Positions 18,104 to 27,346 of a DNA stretch of 64,000 bases are shown here, in pieces. Below the pieces are notes generated by a model. The model was given only the letters and a program-made list of their open reading frames with translations. It did no database searches and was not told where the DNA came from. The stretch lies in contig JADBKU010000028.1 in NCBI GenBank assembly GCA_014896235.1, positions 1 through 64,000 of the forward strand. Reading direction: 5' to 3'. The DNA comes from a bacterium. Its GTDB lineage: Bacteria; Desulfobacterota; Binatia; Binatales; Binataceae. Position 1 is the stretch's first letter. Each line of letters starts with the position of its first letter. The position numbers and the translations under genes were made by a program.

Positions 18104-18775
18104 CTAGCCGATAATCACGCGTTCGGCGGTGATGATGAACGCAAGGCGCGAGCCGTCGATGAAATTCGGTTCGTCCGCGCGCGTCGCCGCGTACTCCGCC
18201 GTGAGCGCCGAAGCGCGCATCGCGGCGGTGTCGTCGAACCAGGTTTCCGCCACGCCGTCATAGATGGGAACGCGGCCGTCGCGATAGGCCGACGGCCTGA
18301 CATGGCATTGCACGTAGCGGCGCAGCTGCGGAATCTTCGCGGCCAGCGGACCGTGCACCTCGCTCCAGTAACGATGGAACGCGGCGGGATCCATGCCGGG
18401 CTTGCGCGTCACCACTTCGACGATTTTCTTCATCGCGGGCGTGGCGGCGCCGTTTTTCTGCACGACCTCATCAGTGACGATCGAGGCGAAGCGGCGCATG
18501 TCGAGAAAATTCTCGTCGTCGGCGAGCGCCGCGGCGGCTTCGGGCGAATGCGCCGCGCGATGCATCGCGGCGGTGTCGTCGTACCAGATTTCGGCGACGC
18601 CGTCGAAAAGCGGCTCGCCCTTGGCGTAGCCGGAGGCGATAGTCTGCGATTGCACGTAGCGGCGGATCTCCGGCACGCGGCGCACCGCGTCGGCGTGGAT
18701 TGTCCGCCAATATTCGGAAAACGCCTCGAGCGCCATCCCAGGTTTGCGGCGCACGAATGAAATCACGTTGATCAT
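18104..18775 (-). CDS. EthD-domain protein, tandem ferredoxin-like barrels
   Basis: A 223-residue protein made of two similar dimeric alpha/beta-barrel repeats. Repeat 1 has FVRRKPGMALEAFSEYWRTIHA and repeat 2 has VVTRKPGMDPAAFHRYWSEVHG, each followed by RRYVQ and a YDGVAExWxDDTAAM block. EthD-type domains are found in ether-, steroid- and polyketide-related pathways and in detoxification; the role here is unknown. The ATG at 18775 has GGAGAG upstream. It lies between the cyclase and channel genes, convergent with the cyclase (24 bp apart). Confidence 0.85.
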   Translation of the reverse strand: MINVISFVRRKPGMALEAFSEYWRTIHADAVRRVPEIRRYVQSQTIASGYAKGEPLFDGVAEIWYDDTAAMHRAAHSPEAAAALADDENFLDMRRFASIVTDEVVQKNGAATPAMKKIVEVVTRKPGMDPAAFHRYWSEVHGPLAAKIPQLRRYVQCHVRPSAYRDGRVPIYDGVAETWFDDTAAMRASALTAEYAATRADEPNFIDGSRLAFIITAERVIIG

Positions 18776-18859
18776 CCCGATCTCTCCCCGGCGCGGCACG
18801 GCGCGCCCGCGCCAGCCGGAGAATAACCCGAAACGCGCCGGCCGCGGTAACGCCGCGCG

Positions 18860-20377
18860 CTAGCGCGGCGGGGCGAGATTGAAGACCGCGCGCATCTTGT
18901 TGAGCAGCCAGTTGGCGCGCGTGCGATCGCCGTCGGCATGCGGCGCGGCGGCGAGCAGCTCCCGCCGCTCGGACATCCTGAGCGCGATCACTTCGCCCAT
19001 CTGCGACGCGGTTTCGGGATGATTTTTGAAAAGTTCGCTGAACGCGTCGCGGCCCAGCTCGATCAGCTCGGCGTCGGTGCGGGCGCGCACCGTGGCGTTG
19101 CGCCGCTCGCCCGTCATCAGCGCCATCTCGCCGAAAAAAGCGGGCCGCGTCAAATCGCGGATATGCACGAGGCGGCCGTCGGACGCCGCCGCGAGCACTT
19201 CGACCACGCCGGAGCGGATGATGAACAACGAGTCGCCCTCGTCGCCCTCGCGGACGATCGACTCGCCGGCGCCGAATTTCAGAACGGATACGCCGGGAAC
19301 GAGCAGGCGCAGTTCCTCGTCGCGCAGGCCGCGGAGAAAATCGACCAGCCGCAATTCATTCATCAACTCCCGCTCGAAGGCTTCGCCGGCGCTTCCGGCG
19401 GGCGCGGCGGCGCGCGACAGCGTCATCTGCGGGAATGGAATCTCGATTCCCTTGCGGCGCAGCACGTACCATAGCGAGGTCGCGACCGCGTCATGGATGC
19501 GCTCGGCCTCGGCGTAATCGCCAAGCCAGTAGCGCACCCGGTAGCGAATCGCCGAGTCGGCGTACTCCCAGGTGAAGACCTCAGGCGGCGGATCCGCGAG
19601 CACGCCGGGCACGTTTCTCAGGGCCTCGCAAATCACGGAATGGACGTAATTGGGCGGCGCGGCGTAGCTCAAACCGATCGTGAACTCGCTGCCGACGCGG
19701 CCGGCCGAATAGTTGACCAGCGCGTCCTTCGCTATCAGCGAATTGGGAATTTCGAGGAACTCATTGGCGCGCGTGATCAGCGCGGTCGAACGCCAGCCGA
19801 TGCCCTGCACCCGTCCGACGAAATTGCCGGATTTAACCCAGTCGCCCGGGTCGAAGGGCTTGCTGAGCTGCAAGGTCAAGCCGCTGAAAATATTGCCGAG
19901 GCTTTCCTGCAGCGCGAAGCCGACGACCGCAGCGACGATCGCGGTCGAGGCGAGCAGCGGCGTCAGGTCGAAGTGGAAATCCTGGCGCAGCACGAGCATC
20001 AGGATCACGCCCCAGAGCGTGATCATCAGCAAATCTTTGAAGATGGTCGAGAAGTGGGCGCGCGTGCGATGCGCGATGGCGTCGACCGAGGCGAGAACCA
20101 CATGGATAAAGCCCCAGCCCGCCAGCACCAACGCGAGGCCGCCCGCCCATGGCGCCCATCCCATTTCGATCGCGGCGGCGGGCGTCGCAAGCAGGTCGAA
20201 AGCGAAACCCACCGCGCACATCAGCAGGCCGGTGATCGGAAACGATTCGCGACGCTGGCGAATCAATACGGCCGCGAGCGTGAAGGCGGCGATCAGGATT
20301 GCGTCGACCGTAATCCGTTCGTCAGGGCCGAGCAGCGAGAATCCGAGAGCGATTTGCAGCGGCGTCAGATGTTGCAT
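18860..20377 (-). CDS. MscS-family channel with C-terminal cyclic-nucleotide-binding domain (bCNG-like)
   Basis: A 505-residue inner-membrane channel. Several helices precede the MscS pore and vestibule region (TAIVAAVVGFALQESLGNIFSG, then LQLSKPFDPGDWVKSGNFVGRV and FLEIPNSLIAKDALVNYS). The last 150 or so residues are a cNMP-binding domain: ESIVREGDEGDSLFIIRSGVVEV and a phosphate-binding cassette FFGEMALMTGERRNATVRA with the expected Glu and Arg. Bacterial channels with this layout (bCNG) are proposed to be gated by cyclic nucleotides and have largely lost mechanosensitivity. A predicted adenylate cyclase is encoded 0.8 kb away, a plausible cAMP source. The ATG at 20377 precedes the first helix; upstream sequence is not membrane-like. 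Confidence 0.88.
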   Translation of the reverse strand: MQHLTPLQIALGFSLLGPDERITVDAILIAAFTLAAVLIRQRRESFPITGLLMCAVGFAFDLLATPAAAIEMGWAPWAGGLALVLAGWGFIHVVLASVDAIAHRTRAHFSTIFKDLLMITLWGVILMLVLRQDFHFDLTPLLASTAIVAAVVGFALQESLGNIFSGLTLQLSKPFDPGDWVKSGNFVGRVQGIGWRSTALITRANEFLEIPNSLIAKDALVNYSAGRVGSEFTIGLSYAAPPNYVHSVICEALRNVPGVLADPPPEVFTWEYADSAIRYRVRYWLGDYAEAERIHDAVATSLWYVLRRKGIEIPFPQMTLSRAAAPAGSAGEAFERELMNELRLVDFLRGLRDEELRLLVPGVSVLKFGAGESIVREGDEGDSLFIIRSGVVEVLAAASDGRLVHIRDLTRPAFFGEMALMTGERRNATVRARTDAELIELGRDAFSELFKNHPETASQMGEVIALRMSERRELLAAAPHADGDRTRANWLLNKMRAVFNLAPPR

Positions 20378-20543
20378 TTGCCAAGCGGACCGGCGGCGGA
20401 AGTCCGTAAGGAAGCCGCTTGCGCCCCCGCACGCTTCGCGCTCAAGCGTGGTCCGCGCGATTCGGATAGTACTTCGCCCGGCGCCGGTATGGTAGCCGCA
20501 GGCGCGGCAACGAATTGTGAAATTCGCCGCACGTTGGCGCGAA

Positions 20544-21167
20544 TTAATCGGAACCGGCCGCCGCCAGCCGGCGCAAATCGGCATCGAGTTGGCGGACCAG
20601 CGCGCGGCGTTGGCTGATGCGCGCCTCCTCTTCCTCGCCAAGTTCGCCGAGGTAGCATCCGCGATCGGGCAGGAACAAAACCGCGCGATAGGGAAACCCG
20701 GGCCGCACCCGCTCGTGGCGGCGATCCGGAATCACGCCGTCGAGAGCGGCTTCGACCACGCGTTCGCGGACGGCGCCCGCGTCGGAAAATATGAGGGCCG
20801 CCGCCGCGCGCAGGCGCGCGGTACGGCGCCGCGGCTCGACGCCGCGCATCCGGCGGATAATTTCGTCGGCGAGACGGCGATCGTCGGCGCTCTCGCCGAG
20901 CCATCGATGCGACCGGACGCCGGGCGCGCCGCCCAGCGCGTCCACCTCGAGGCCGCCGTCGTCGGCGAGCGTCGCCACTTGCGCGCGCGCGAAGTAAAAG
21001 CGCGCCTTGAGCAGCGCGTTTTCGGCGAAGTTCGGGGCATTCTCCGGCGCCTCCGCATCGATCGCGAAATCGGCCAGCGACAAAACCTGCAAGCCGTAGC
21101 CGCGCAGCAGCAGCCGGTATTCGGCGAGCTTGGCCGGATTGGTGGTCGCAATCAGCAGGCGGTTCAT
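20544..21167 (-). CDS. rdgB: RdgB/HAM1-family non-canonical purine NTP pyrophosphatase (divergent)
   Basis: Predicted to hydrolyse ITP, XTP and dITP to the monophosphate, cleaning the nucleotide pool. At 207 residues it is of family length. Conserved blocks are LLIATTNPAKLAEY, NFAENALLKARFYF and LADDGGLEVDALGGAPGVRSHR. Two usual motifs are altered: DDSGL reads DDGGL, and the GFGYDPxF block reads RPGFPYRAVLFLP; the ISHRxxA motif reads ISQRRA. The base specificity could therefore differ. Its start overlaps the ddl stop by 4 bp. Confidence 0.82.
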   Translation of the reverse strand: MNRLLIATTNPAKLAEYRLLLRGYGLQVLSLADFAIDAEAPENAPNFAENALLKARFYFARAQVATLADDGGLEVDALGGAPGVRSHRWLGESADDRRLADEIIRRMRGVEPRRRTARLRAAAALIFSDAGAVRERVVEAALDGVIPDRRHERVRPGFPYRAVLFLPDRGCYLGELGEEEEARISQRRALVRQLDADLRRLAAAGSD

Positions 21168-22318
21168 CGCGCGGACCGGCCTCCGGCCAGCGGCGGCTGG
21201 TAGAGGTACTTGAGCCGCGCGCGTTCGCGAAAATCCTCGCGCGCCAATTCGATCAGGCGGTCGATCAATTGCGGCAGCGGCAGTCCGCTGGCCTCCCAGA
21301 GTTTCGGATACATGCTGATCGCGGTGAAGCCGGGAATCGTGTTGACCTCGTTGACGAAAAGTTCCGAGAGATCCGGGCGGCTGAGGAAATCCACGCGCGC
21401 CATGCCGCGCAATCCGAGCGCGCCGAATGCGGCGACCGAGAGTTCGCGAATTCGCTCCGCGACGCGCGCAGGCAAATCGGCGGGAATCCTGGTCGTCGCG
21501 CCCTTGGGATCGACGTACTTCGATTCGTAGCTGTAAAAATCGTGGCCGGTGACGATCACCTCGCCTGGAACCGAGGCCGCGGGCCGATCGTTGCCGAGCA
21601 CGGCGCACTCGAATTCGCGGCCGGCGCAGGATTCTTCCAGCAAAATCTTGCGGTCGTAGCGCAGCGCCTCCGCGATCGCGCCGGAAAGCCCGCGCGCGTT
21701 CGCGACCCGGGTGATGCCGATCGAGGAGCCAAGCGCATTGGGCTTGACGAAAAGGGGATAGCCGAGTTCCTTGGCGCACCGGCGCGCGCGCTCGGGATCG
21801 TCGTGCAATTCGGCGCGCGTGATCGCAAAATGGCGCACCACCGGCACGCCCGAGGCGCGCAGCAGCCGCTTTTGCGCGTCCTTGTCCATCCCGAGCGCCG
21901 AGCCGAGCACGCCCGCGCCGACGTATGGAACGCCGGCCAAATCCAGCAGTCCCTGGATCGTTCCGTCCTCGCCGTACGTGCCGTGCAGAACCGGAAAGAC
22001 GACGTCGAGCCGGCCCGCCGGGCGCGCTTTGCCGCCGGCGAAGACGACCAATTCTCCGCGGCGGGGTTCGGGAAGCAGCGCGACCGAATCGCCGCCGCGG
22101 CCGAGCGCGCGCAACTTCGGCGTGGCGGCGCGCAGCGTCGCGACGGCGTCCTCGCGCAGATACCAGCGCCCGTCGCGCGCGATGCCGATCGGCACAATCT
22201 CGTAGCGTTTCGGATCCATCGCGCCGATCACGGTAAGCGCCGAGCGCAGCGAAATCTGATGTTCGCCCGACCGGCCGCCGAACAGCACTCCGACGCGGAT
22301 TTTGCCGCTGCGCCTCAT
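21164..22318 (-). CDS. ddl: D-alanine--D-alanine ligase
   Basis: Makes D-Ala-D-Ala for peptidoglycan in the cytoplasm. The 384-residue protein belongs to the longer (VanA-like length) ATP-grasp group. The N-terminal VGVLFGGRSGEHQISLRSA matches the family with E-V changed to Q-I. Other blocks are VFPVLHGTYGEDGTIQGLLDLAGVPYVG, MDKDAQKRLL, YPLFVKPNALGSSIGI, EFECAVLGN and FVNEVNTIPGFTAISMYPKLWE. It is coupled to rdgB by overlap and lies 105 bp after guaB on the same strand, so the three may be one transcript. Confidence 0.95.
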   Translation of the reverse strand: MRRSGKIRVGVLFGGRSGEHQISLRSALTVIGAMDPKRYEIVPIGIARDGRWYLREDAVATLRAATPKLRALGRGGDSVALLPEPRRGELVVFAGGKARPAGRLDVVFPVLHGTYGEDGTIQGLLDLAGVPYVGAGVLGSALGMDKDAQKRLLRASGVPVVRHFAITRAELHDDPERARRCAKELGYPLFVKPNALGSSIGITRVANARGLSGAIAEALRYDRKILLEESCAGREFECAVLGNDRPAASVPGEVIVTGHDFYSYESKYVDPKGATTRIPADLPARVAERIRELSVAAFGALGLRGMARVDFLSRPDLSELFVNEVNTIPGFTAISMYPKLWEASGLPLPQLIDRLIELAREDFRERARLKYLYQPPLAGGRSAR

Positions 22319-22423
22319 CGACTCCCGCCGCCTTCCCCGCCGCGTCCGCCCGTTCGCGCGCGTGCGATTACGAATCGCGAAGATTTTGCCACGGCCGCCC
22401 GCGAGGTTCGAGCGGCGGCGCGG

Positions 22424-23887
<1,464 letters not shown>

Positions 23888-24089
23888 TCACCCGATACGA
23901 CAAAGCCCGCAGTTTCCCCGCGGGCCCGTTGAAGAGTCTGAAATGTGAACTGGAAATGGCTCCGGCGTCGCCATAACTGAAAGTAACAAATGAATCCGAC
24001 GGGCGCAATTATTCGCGGCTCCGGCGATCCGCGATGAGCGCGGGAACGCGTTTTGACCGTGCGTAGCGCATTGTCGCGGCGTATCCGCT

Positions 24090-24863
24090 ATGCTAGCGGG
24101 GTTTCGCCAGATGAACGCCGGTTTCCTCTTCTACCTCGTCGTCATTATCGTCACATCGCTGGCCGGCGGCCTGACCCCTTTGATTGGCGACTGGTCGCGG
24201 CGGAGCCTGTTGATCCCGGTGAGCTTTTCGGGCGGCGTGCTGCTCGGCGCTACCTTTTTCGACATGATCCCCGAAAGCGCGCCGATTCTTGGCGACGCGC
24301 TCGGCTGGCCGATCATCGCCGGATTCCTGACGATCTTCCTGCTTGAACGCTTCGTGCTGGTCCATCCGTACCCGGAACACGCCGGCGAGCACGGCCACGC
24401 CCATCACATTCATCTCGGCTTGACCGCCTACCTCGGACTGTCGTTCCACAGCCTGCTGGACGGTCTCGCGCTCAGTTCAAGCTATCAGCGCCCGGAGCTT
24501 GGCGGCGTGGTGCTGCTCGCGATCATCTTCCACAAAATTCCCGATTCCTTCGCGTTGACCAGCCTGTTGCTGCTCGACCGATGGGAGCGCCGGTCGATCG
24601 CGATCGCGATGCTGGTCTTCGCCTGCTCGACTCCGGTCGGCGCGTTGATCACATGGATTTTCCTGCATCACGCGAACGACCTCGTGATTGGCGCGTCGAT
24701 CGCGCTGTCGGCCGGAACTTTTCTCGCCGTCGCGACGTCGGATGTGCTGCCGCAGATCCGGCGCTTCAACGACGCCGACTCGCTGCCGCATCCGCTATGG
24801 CCGATGGTGGCGCTGTTCGCCGGAATCGCGATCACATGGTGGGGCCGCCTTATCGCCGGCTGA
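24090..24863 (+). CDS. ZIP-family metal transporter
   Basis: A 257-residue inner-membrane transporter for divalent metal such as zinc. Eight or so hydrophobic segments are visible. The two metal-site helices carry FHSLLDGLALSSS and FHKIPDSFALTSL, matching the HNxxEG/HExPEG pattern of ZIP with Asp in place of Glu. A His-rich loop (EHAGEHGHAHHIHLG) lies between helices 3 and 4, as expected. The start may be the ATG at 24090 or at 24111; the second has a GCGGGG stretch upstream. It stands alone, divergent from guaB. Confidence 0.88.
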   Translation: MLAGFRQMNAGFLFYLVVIIVTSLAGGLTPLIGDWSRRSLLIPVSFSGGVLLGATFFDMIPESAPILGDALGWPIIAGFLTIFLLERFVLVHPYPEHAGEHGHAHHIHLGLTAYLGLSFHSLLDGLALSSSYQRPELGGVVLLAIIFHKIPDSFALTSLLLLDRWERRSIAIAMLVFACSTPVGALITWIFLHHANDLVIGASIALSAGTFLAVATSDVLPQIRRFNDADSLPHPLWPMVALFAGIAITWWGRLIAG

Positions 24864-24903
24864 CCCGCCGCCAACGAAAAAATCTCGCGATGGCGAAGCG
24901 CGG

Positions 24904-25635
24904 CTAAGCGGCGCCTTGCATACGCGCGGCGTAATCCGCGGCGAGCGCTTCGAGCAAAGCCGGGCAGTCTCCGGCAAACGACGAGCCATGCATGATCGCG
25001 AGCGTCTTCGGTTTGAGCGCGGCCAGCCGCCGGACGTTGGGCGCGGCCGACGGCGTCAGGCTGGTGAACGGTAGCATCCGCTCGACTTTGAGCGCGTCGG
25101 CGACGATCTCCCCGCCGCCCATCGCGGGCCGTTCGCCGACCTGCGTGAACAGATCGCTGGTGAACAGCGTTGCGGTGGTCTCTTCGAAAATCAGCCCGGC
25201 GTCCCAGCAATGCGGCAGATGGGCGGTGTCGAGCCGGCGTACGCGCCTCCCGCCGAGATCCACGACCTCGTTATCCGCCAGTGCGCGCGGCGGCCGCGGC
25301 GCCATGTCATTGAGCCAGATGTTGCATCCGACGCGGCCGTGCGCCGCGACGGCGTTCGGCGCGGCGGCCATCCATTCGTCAAGCGCGCCGCATTCGTCGG
25401 ACTCGACGTGGCTGAACATGATCCAGCGCAGCTTTTTGATATCCATGATCCGCGCCGCCGCCGCCGATACCGTTCCGAACAATCCGCGCGGCCCGCAATG
25501 AAAAAGCGCCGGCTCGTCGGCGTCGATCAGGAACTGATTGAAGCCGAGGCCCACGCTCGCGACGCCGGGAACAAAGGTCGCCAGGCGGTAAATGCGATCC
25601 GCGATTTCGGTAACTTCCGTCTCTATCGACGCCAT
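24904..25635 (-). CDS. MBL-fold metallo-hydrolase (flavodiiron-like oxygen-reductase fold)
   Basis: A 243-residue metallo-beta-lactamase-fold protein. The metal-binding motif is SHVESDECGALDEW, resembling the HxExD site of flavodiiron (ODP) domains but with Cys-Gly in place of the His that usually follows the Asp. Other blocks are DTAHLPHCWDAGLIFEE with LFTSDLFTQVGERP, and MHGSSFAGD with the last His. It has no flavodoxin domain. The substrate is unknown; altered metal ligands may mean a different reaction. I prefer the ATG at 25635, with GGAGGG seven bases upstream, over the ATG at 25650. Confidence 0.82.
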   Translation of the reverse strand: MASIETEVTEIADRIYRLATFVPGVASVGLGFNQFLIDADEPALFHCGPRGLFGTVSAAAARIMDIKKLRWIMFSHVESDECGALDEWMAAAPNAVAAHGRVGCNIWLNDMAPRPPRALADNEVVDLGGRRVRRLDTAHLPHCWDAGLIFEETTATLFTSDLFTQVGERPAMGGGEIVADALKVERMLPFTSLTPSAAPNVRRLAALKPKTLAIMHGSSFAGDCPALLEALAADYAARMQGAA

Positions 25636-25711
25636 CGGATTGCCCTCCATGGCTTTTTTAATCTTTACTGGCGTTAACCGCCTTTTCGCATGTTAGCTTG
25701 TGAACACTCTA

Positions 25712-26152
25712 TCACGCCTTGCCTGATTCCGAGCCGGCTGGACGCGGCGCGCGCCCCTCCAGCACCATCTGGGTCTGCGTCACCAGCGCGAGCAGCCGGC
25801 CCTCCGGCGACATAAGCCGCGTCTGCCAGACCATCGTGCGGCGACCGCGATGCAAGGGCGTGCATTCGCCGATAATCTTGGTTCCGACCGGCGCCGCCGC
25901 GAAAAAATTCGTCTTCGATTCGAGCGTGGTGGTAGCCGCTCCGTCGGGCAGATTCAGCGCCGCGGCGTAACCGCCGAGCGAATCCGCAAAGGCCATCATC
26001 GCGCCGCCATGCATCACCGCCGGGCGAGTGCACAATTCATCGCGTACTTCGAGTTCGGCCTCGATCCGGTCCGGCGTGGCCGAACGCAGGCGCAGGCCGA
26101 GAAAATCGGCGAAGGGCAAAGGGCTTTCGCGCAGAACGCTCATCGAGTCCAT
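25712..26152 (-). CDS. PaaI-family hotdog thioesterase
   Basis: A 146-residue hotdog-fold protein expected to hydrolyse acyl- or aryl-CoA esters in the cytoplasm. The catalytic helix region is AVMHGGAMMAFADSLGGYAA, with the HGG motif and an acidic residue six positions on. LESKTNFFAAAPVGTKIIGE is the typical following strand. The start ATG has AAGGAG six bases upstream. It lies 76 bp upstream of the MBL gene on the same strand. Confidence 0.88.
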   Translation of the reverse strand: MDSMSVLRESPLPFADFLGLRLRSATPDRIEAELEVRDELCTRPAVMHGGAMMAFADSLGGYAAALNLPDGAATTTLESKTNFFAAAPVGTKIIGECTPLHRGRRTMVWQTRLMSPEGRLLALVTQTQMVLEGRAPRPAGSESGKA

Positions 26153-26374
26153 GTGCTGCTCCTTTTACAGTTGGGCGCCACGCGCCGCCGCTCTGTTTCA
26201 CGAATCAGGTGCGGATTGACGGATCAGTATGACACCCGGCGATTCTTGTCGATTACGTCCGAAGTAATGTTGCTTTCACTAAAAACAGCAACACAGCTTC
26301 GCGGGCCGGAACCCGCGTGCGCCGAAATCTCAACGCGGCAATCAAGCTTTACCGGAACGTGACGATGCGGACCG

Positions 26375-26539
26375 ATGAAAAGCGCTCTGGCGGTGGCCGG
26401 CCGATGGCGTCAGCGAATCAGAGCTGAAAGTGTTGCAGCGGCAACATCCAATCTGGAAGAGCTTGTGGATTGGCTCGCCTTGCTCGAACGCTCCGAAGGA
26501 AAGAGCCCCCTTTTGCAAGGGGGCTCTCCCTTCTGACGA
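26375..26539 (+). CDS. Possible 54-residue ORF of unknown function
   Basis: An open frame with protein-like composition (AESVAAATSNLEELVDWLALLERSEG) in an otherwise gene-free stretch. No SD or known family is recognised, and its last codons run through a strong hairpin at 26503-26526. The rest of 26153-26632 shows no other ORF I can support. It is reported because the amphipathic helix looks real, but chance is quite possible. Confidence 0.22.
26503..26526 (-). terminator. Strong GC hairpin, likely terminator
   Basis: A perfect 10-bp inverted repeat (GAGCCCCCTT / AAGGGGGCTC) with a 4-base loop. On the minus strand it is followed by TTTCCTT, so it could end transcripts from the small lysine-rich gene 107 bp upstream. 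Confidence 0.55.
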
Positions 26540-26588
26540 GGCTTGAAGGCCCCGGCTCGTCCAGCAGCTAGCCCGGCATGGTTGAAAG

Positions 26589-26615
26589 CCTCCGCAAGCC
26601 GTTAAGGCGCGGAGG
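26589..26615 (-). terminator. Hairpin just downstream of the histone-like gene
   Basis: A two-part stem, CCTCCGC/GCGGAGG outside and GCC/GGC inside, with a GTTAA loop. It starts 17 bp after the stop codon of the 36-residue lysine-rich gene and probably stabilises or ends its message. The run of T afterwards is weak. Confidence 0.45.
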
Positions 26616-26632
26616 GCGATAAATATGGTTGG

Positions 26633-26743
26633 TTACTTCTTTTTGGTCGGCTTCTTGGTAGCCTTTTTCTTCGCCATGGTGCTCTTCAGCTTCGGTTTGG
26701 ATTTGGCGGTCTTCTTCGTACCGGGCTTTTTGGTTGCTGGCAT
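26633..26743 (-). CDS. Histone H1-like lysine-rich small basic protein (36 residues)
   Basis: A 36-residue ORF with near-ideal signals: AGGAGG five bases before the ATG, a TTGATT-17-TATAAT promoter upstream and two hairpins downstream. About half of the residues are Lys, with Thr, Pro, Ala and Ser (MPATKKPGTKKTAKSKPK), resembling the C-terminal tail of histone H1 and bacterial Hc1/AlgP-like proteins. Such peptides bind nucleic acid by charge. Codon choice is dominated by AAG and AAA, lowering local GC. It is monocistronic. Function is inferred from composition only; a free ribosomal-protein-like peptide is the alternative. Confidence 0.7.
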   Translation of the reverse strand: MPATKKPGTKKTAKSKPKLKSTMAKKKATKKPTKKK

Positions 26744-26816
26744 ACGTTCCTCCTATGCGGTCGCTGCTGCCGGACGGGCTTAATGACAACGATTCGCTCA
26801 ACCGGACGACGAAGCG

Positions 26817-26845
26817 ATTATAGAAATGCGTTATGCAGGAATCAA
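26817..26845 (-). promoter_or_regulatory. Predicted sigma-70 promoter of the histone-like gene
   Basis: On the minus strand TTGATT (26845-26840) and a perfect TATAAT (26822-26817) are separated by 17 bases. The expected start site near 26810 gives a leader of about 65 bases. This is the best consensus promoter I found in the window. Confidence 0.65.
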
Positions 26846-26983
26846 GAGCTCCGAGTAAAAATTTATAAACAAATTCTAAAACCCGGATTCAGACCATGAT
26901 TCATGGATTTTCCCGAAATTAAAATATCGTTCAGGCATTAGGAATCTTGATTTGCGAAAGAACTTGGCTTTACGATCGAAGCG

Positions 26984-27301
26984 ATGGCGAAATTAAGCTG
27001 GCTTATCCGGCGTCAATGGTTGAGCCTAATCCTTGGAGGAATCCTCGCGGTGTTGCTGTTCAGCCTGCTTGGCGGTGCGATGGGTCCGCGCGATCTGGCC
27101 AACCTGCGCCGCCATCGTCGCGACCTTGAGGCGCGACGCGACCGTCTGCAAGCCGAAGAAAACCGGATGAACAGTGAAATCGATCGGCTTAAAAACGACA
27201 ACGCCTACGTCGAGCGGCTGATTCGCAACGAACTAGGCTACTCTCGTCAAAATGAGCTGATTTACCGCTTTCCGAATCAGCCCGCCGCGAAGAATCCTTG
27301 A
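26984..27301 (+). CDS. FtsB/DivIC-like septum formation initiator protein
   Basis: A 105-residue bitopic protein. It has a short cytoplasmic N-terminus, one membrane helix (LSLILGGILAVLLFSLLGG) and a periplasmic coiled coil (LRRHRRDLEARRDRLQAEENRMNSEIDRLKND) ending in the family motif YVERLIRNELGYSRQNELIYRFP. FtsB-like proteins link early and late divisome parts with FtsL and FtsQ. It stands alone, preceded by AT-rich sequence with a possible TTGATT/TACGAT promoter very close to the ATG. Confidence 0.87.
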   Translation: MAKLSWLIRRQWLSLILGGILAVLLFSLLGGAMGPRDLANLRRHRRDLEARRDRLQAEENRMNSEIDRLKNDNAYVERLIRNELGYSRQNELIYRFPNQPAAKNP

Positions 27302-27346
27302 ATGACGCGAACGATTCATATCGCGCGGCAAATCAGCGATCGTAAT

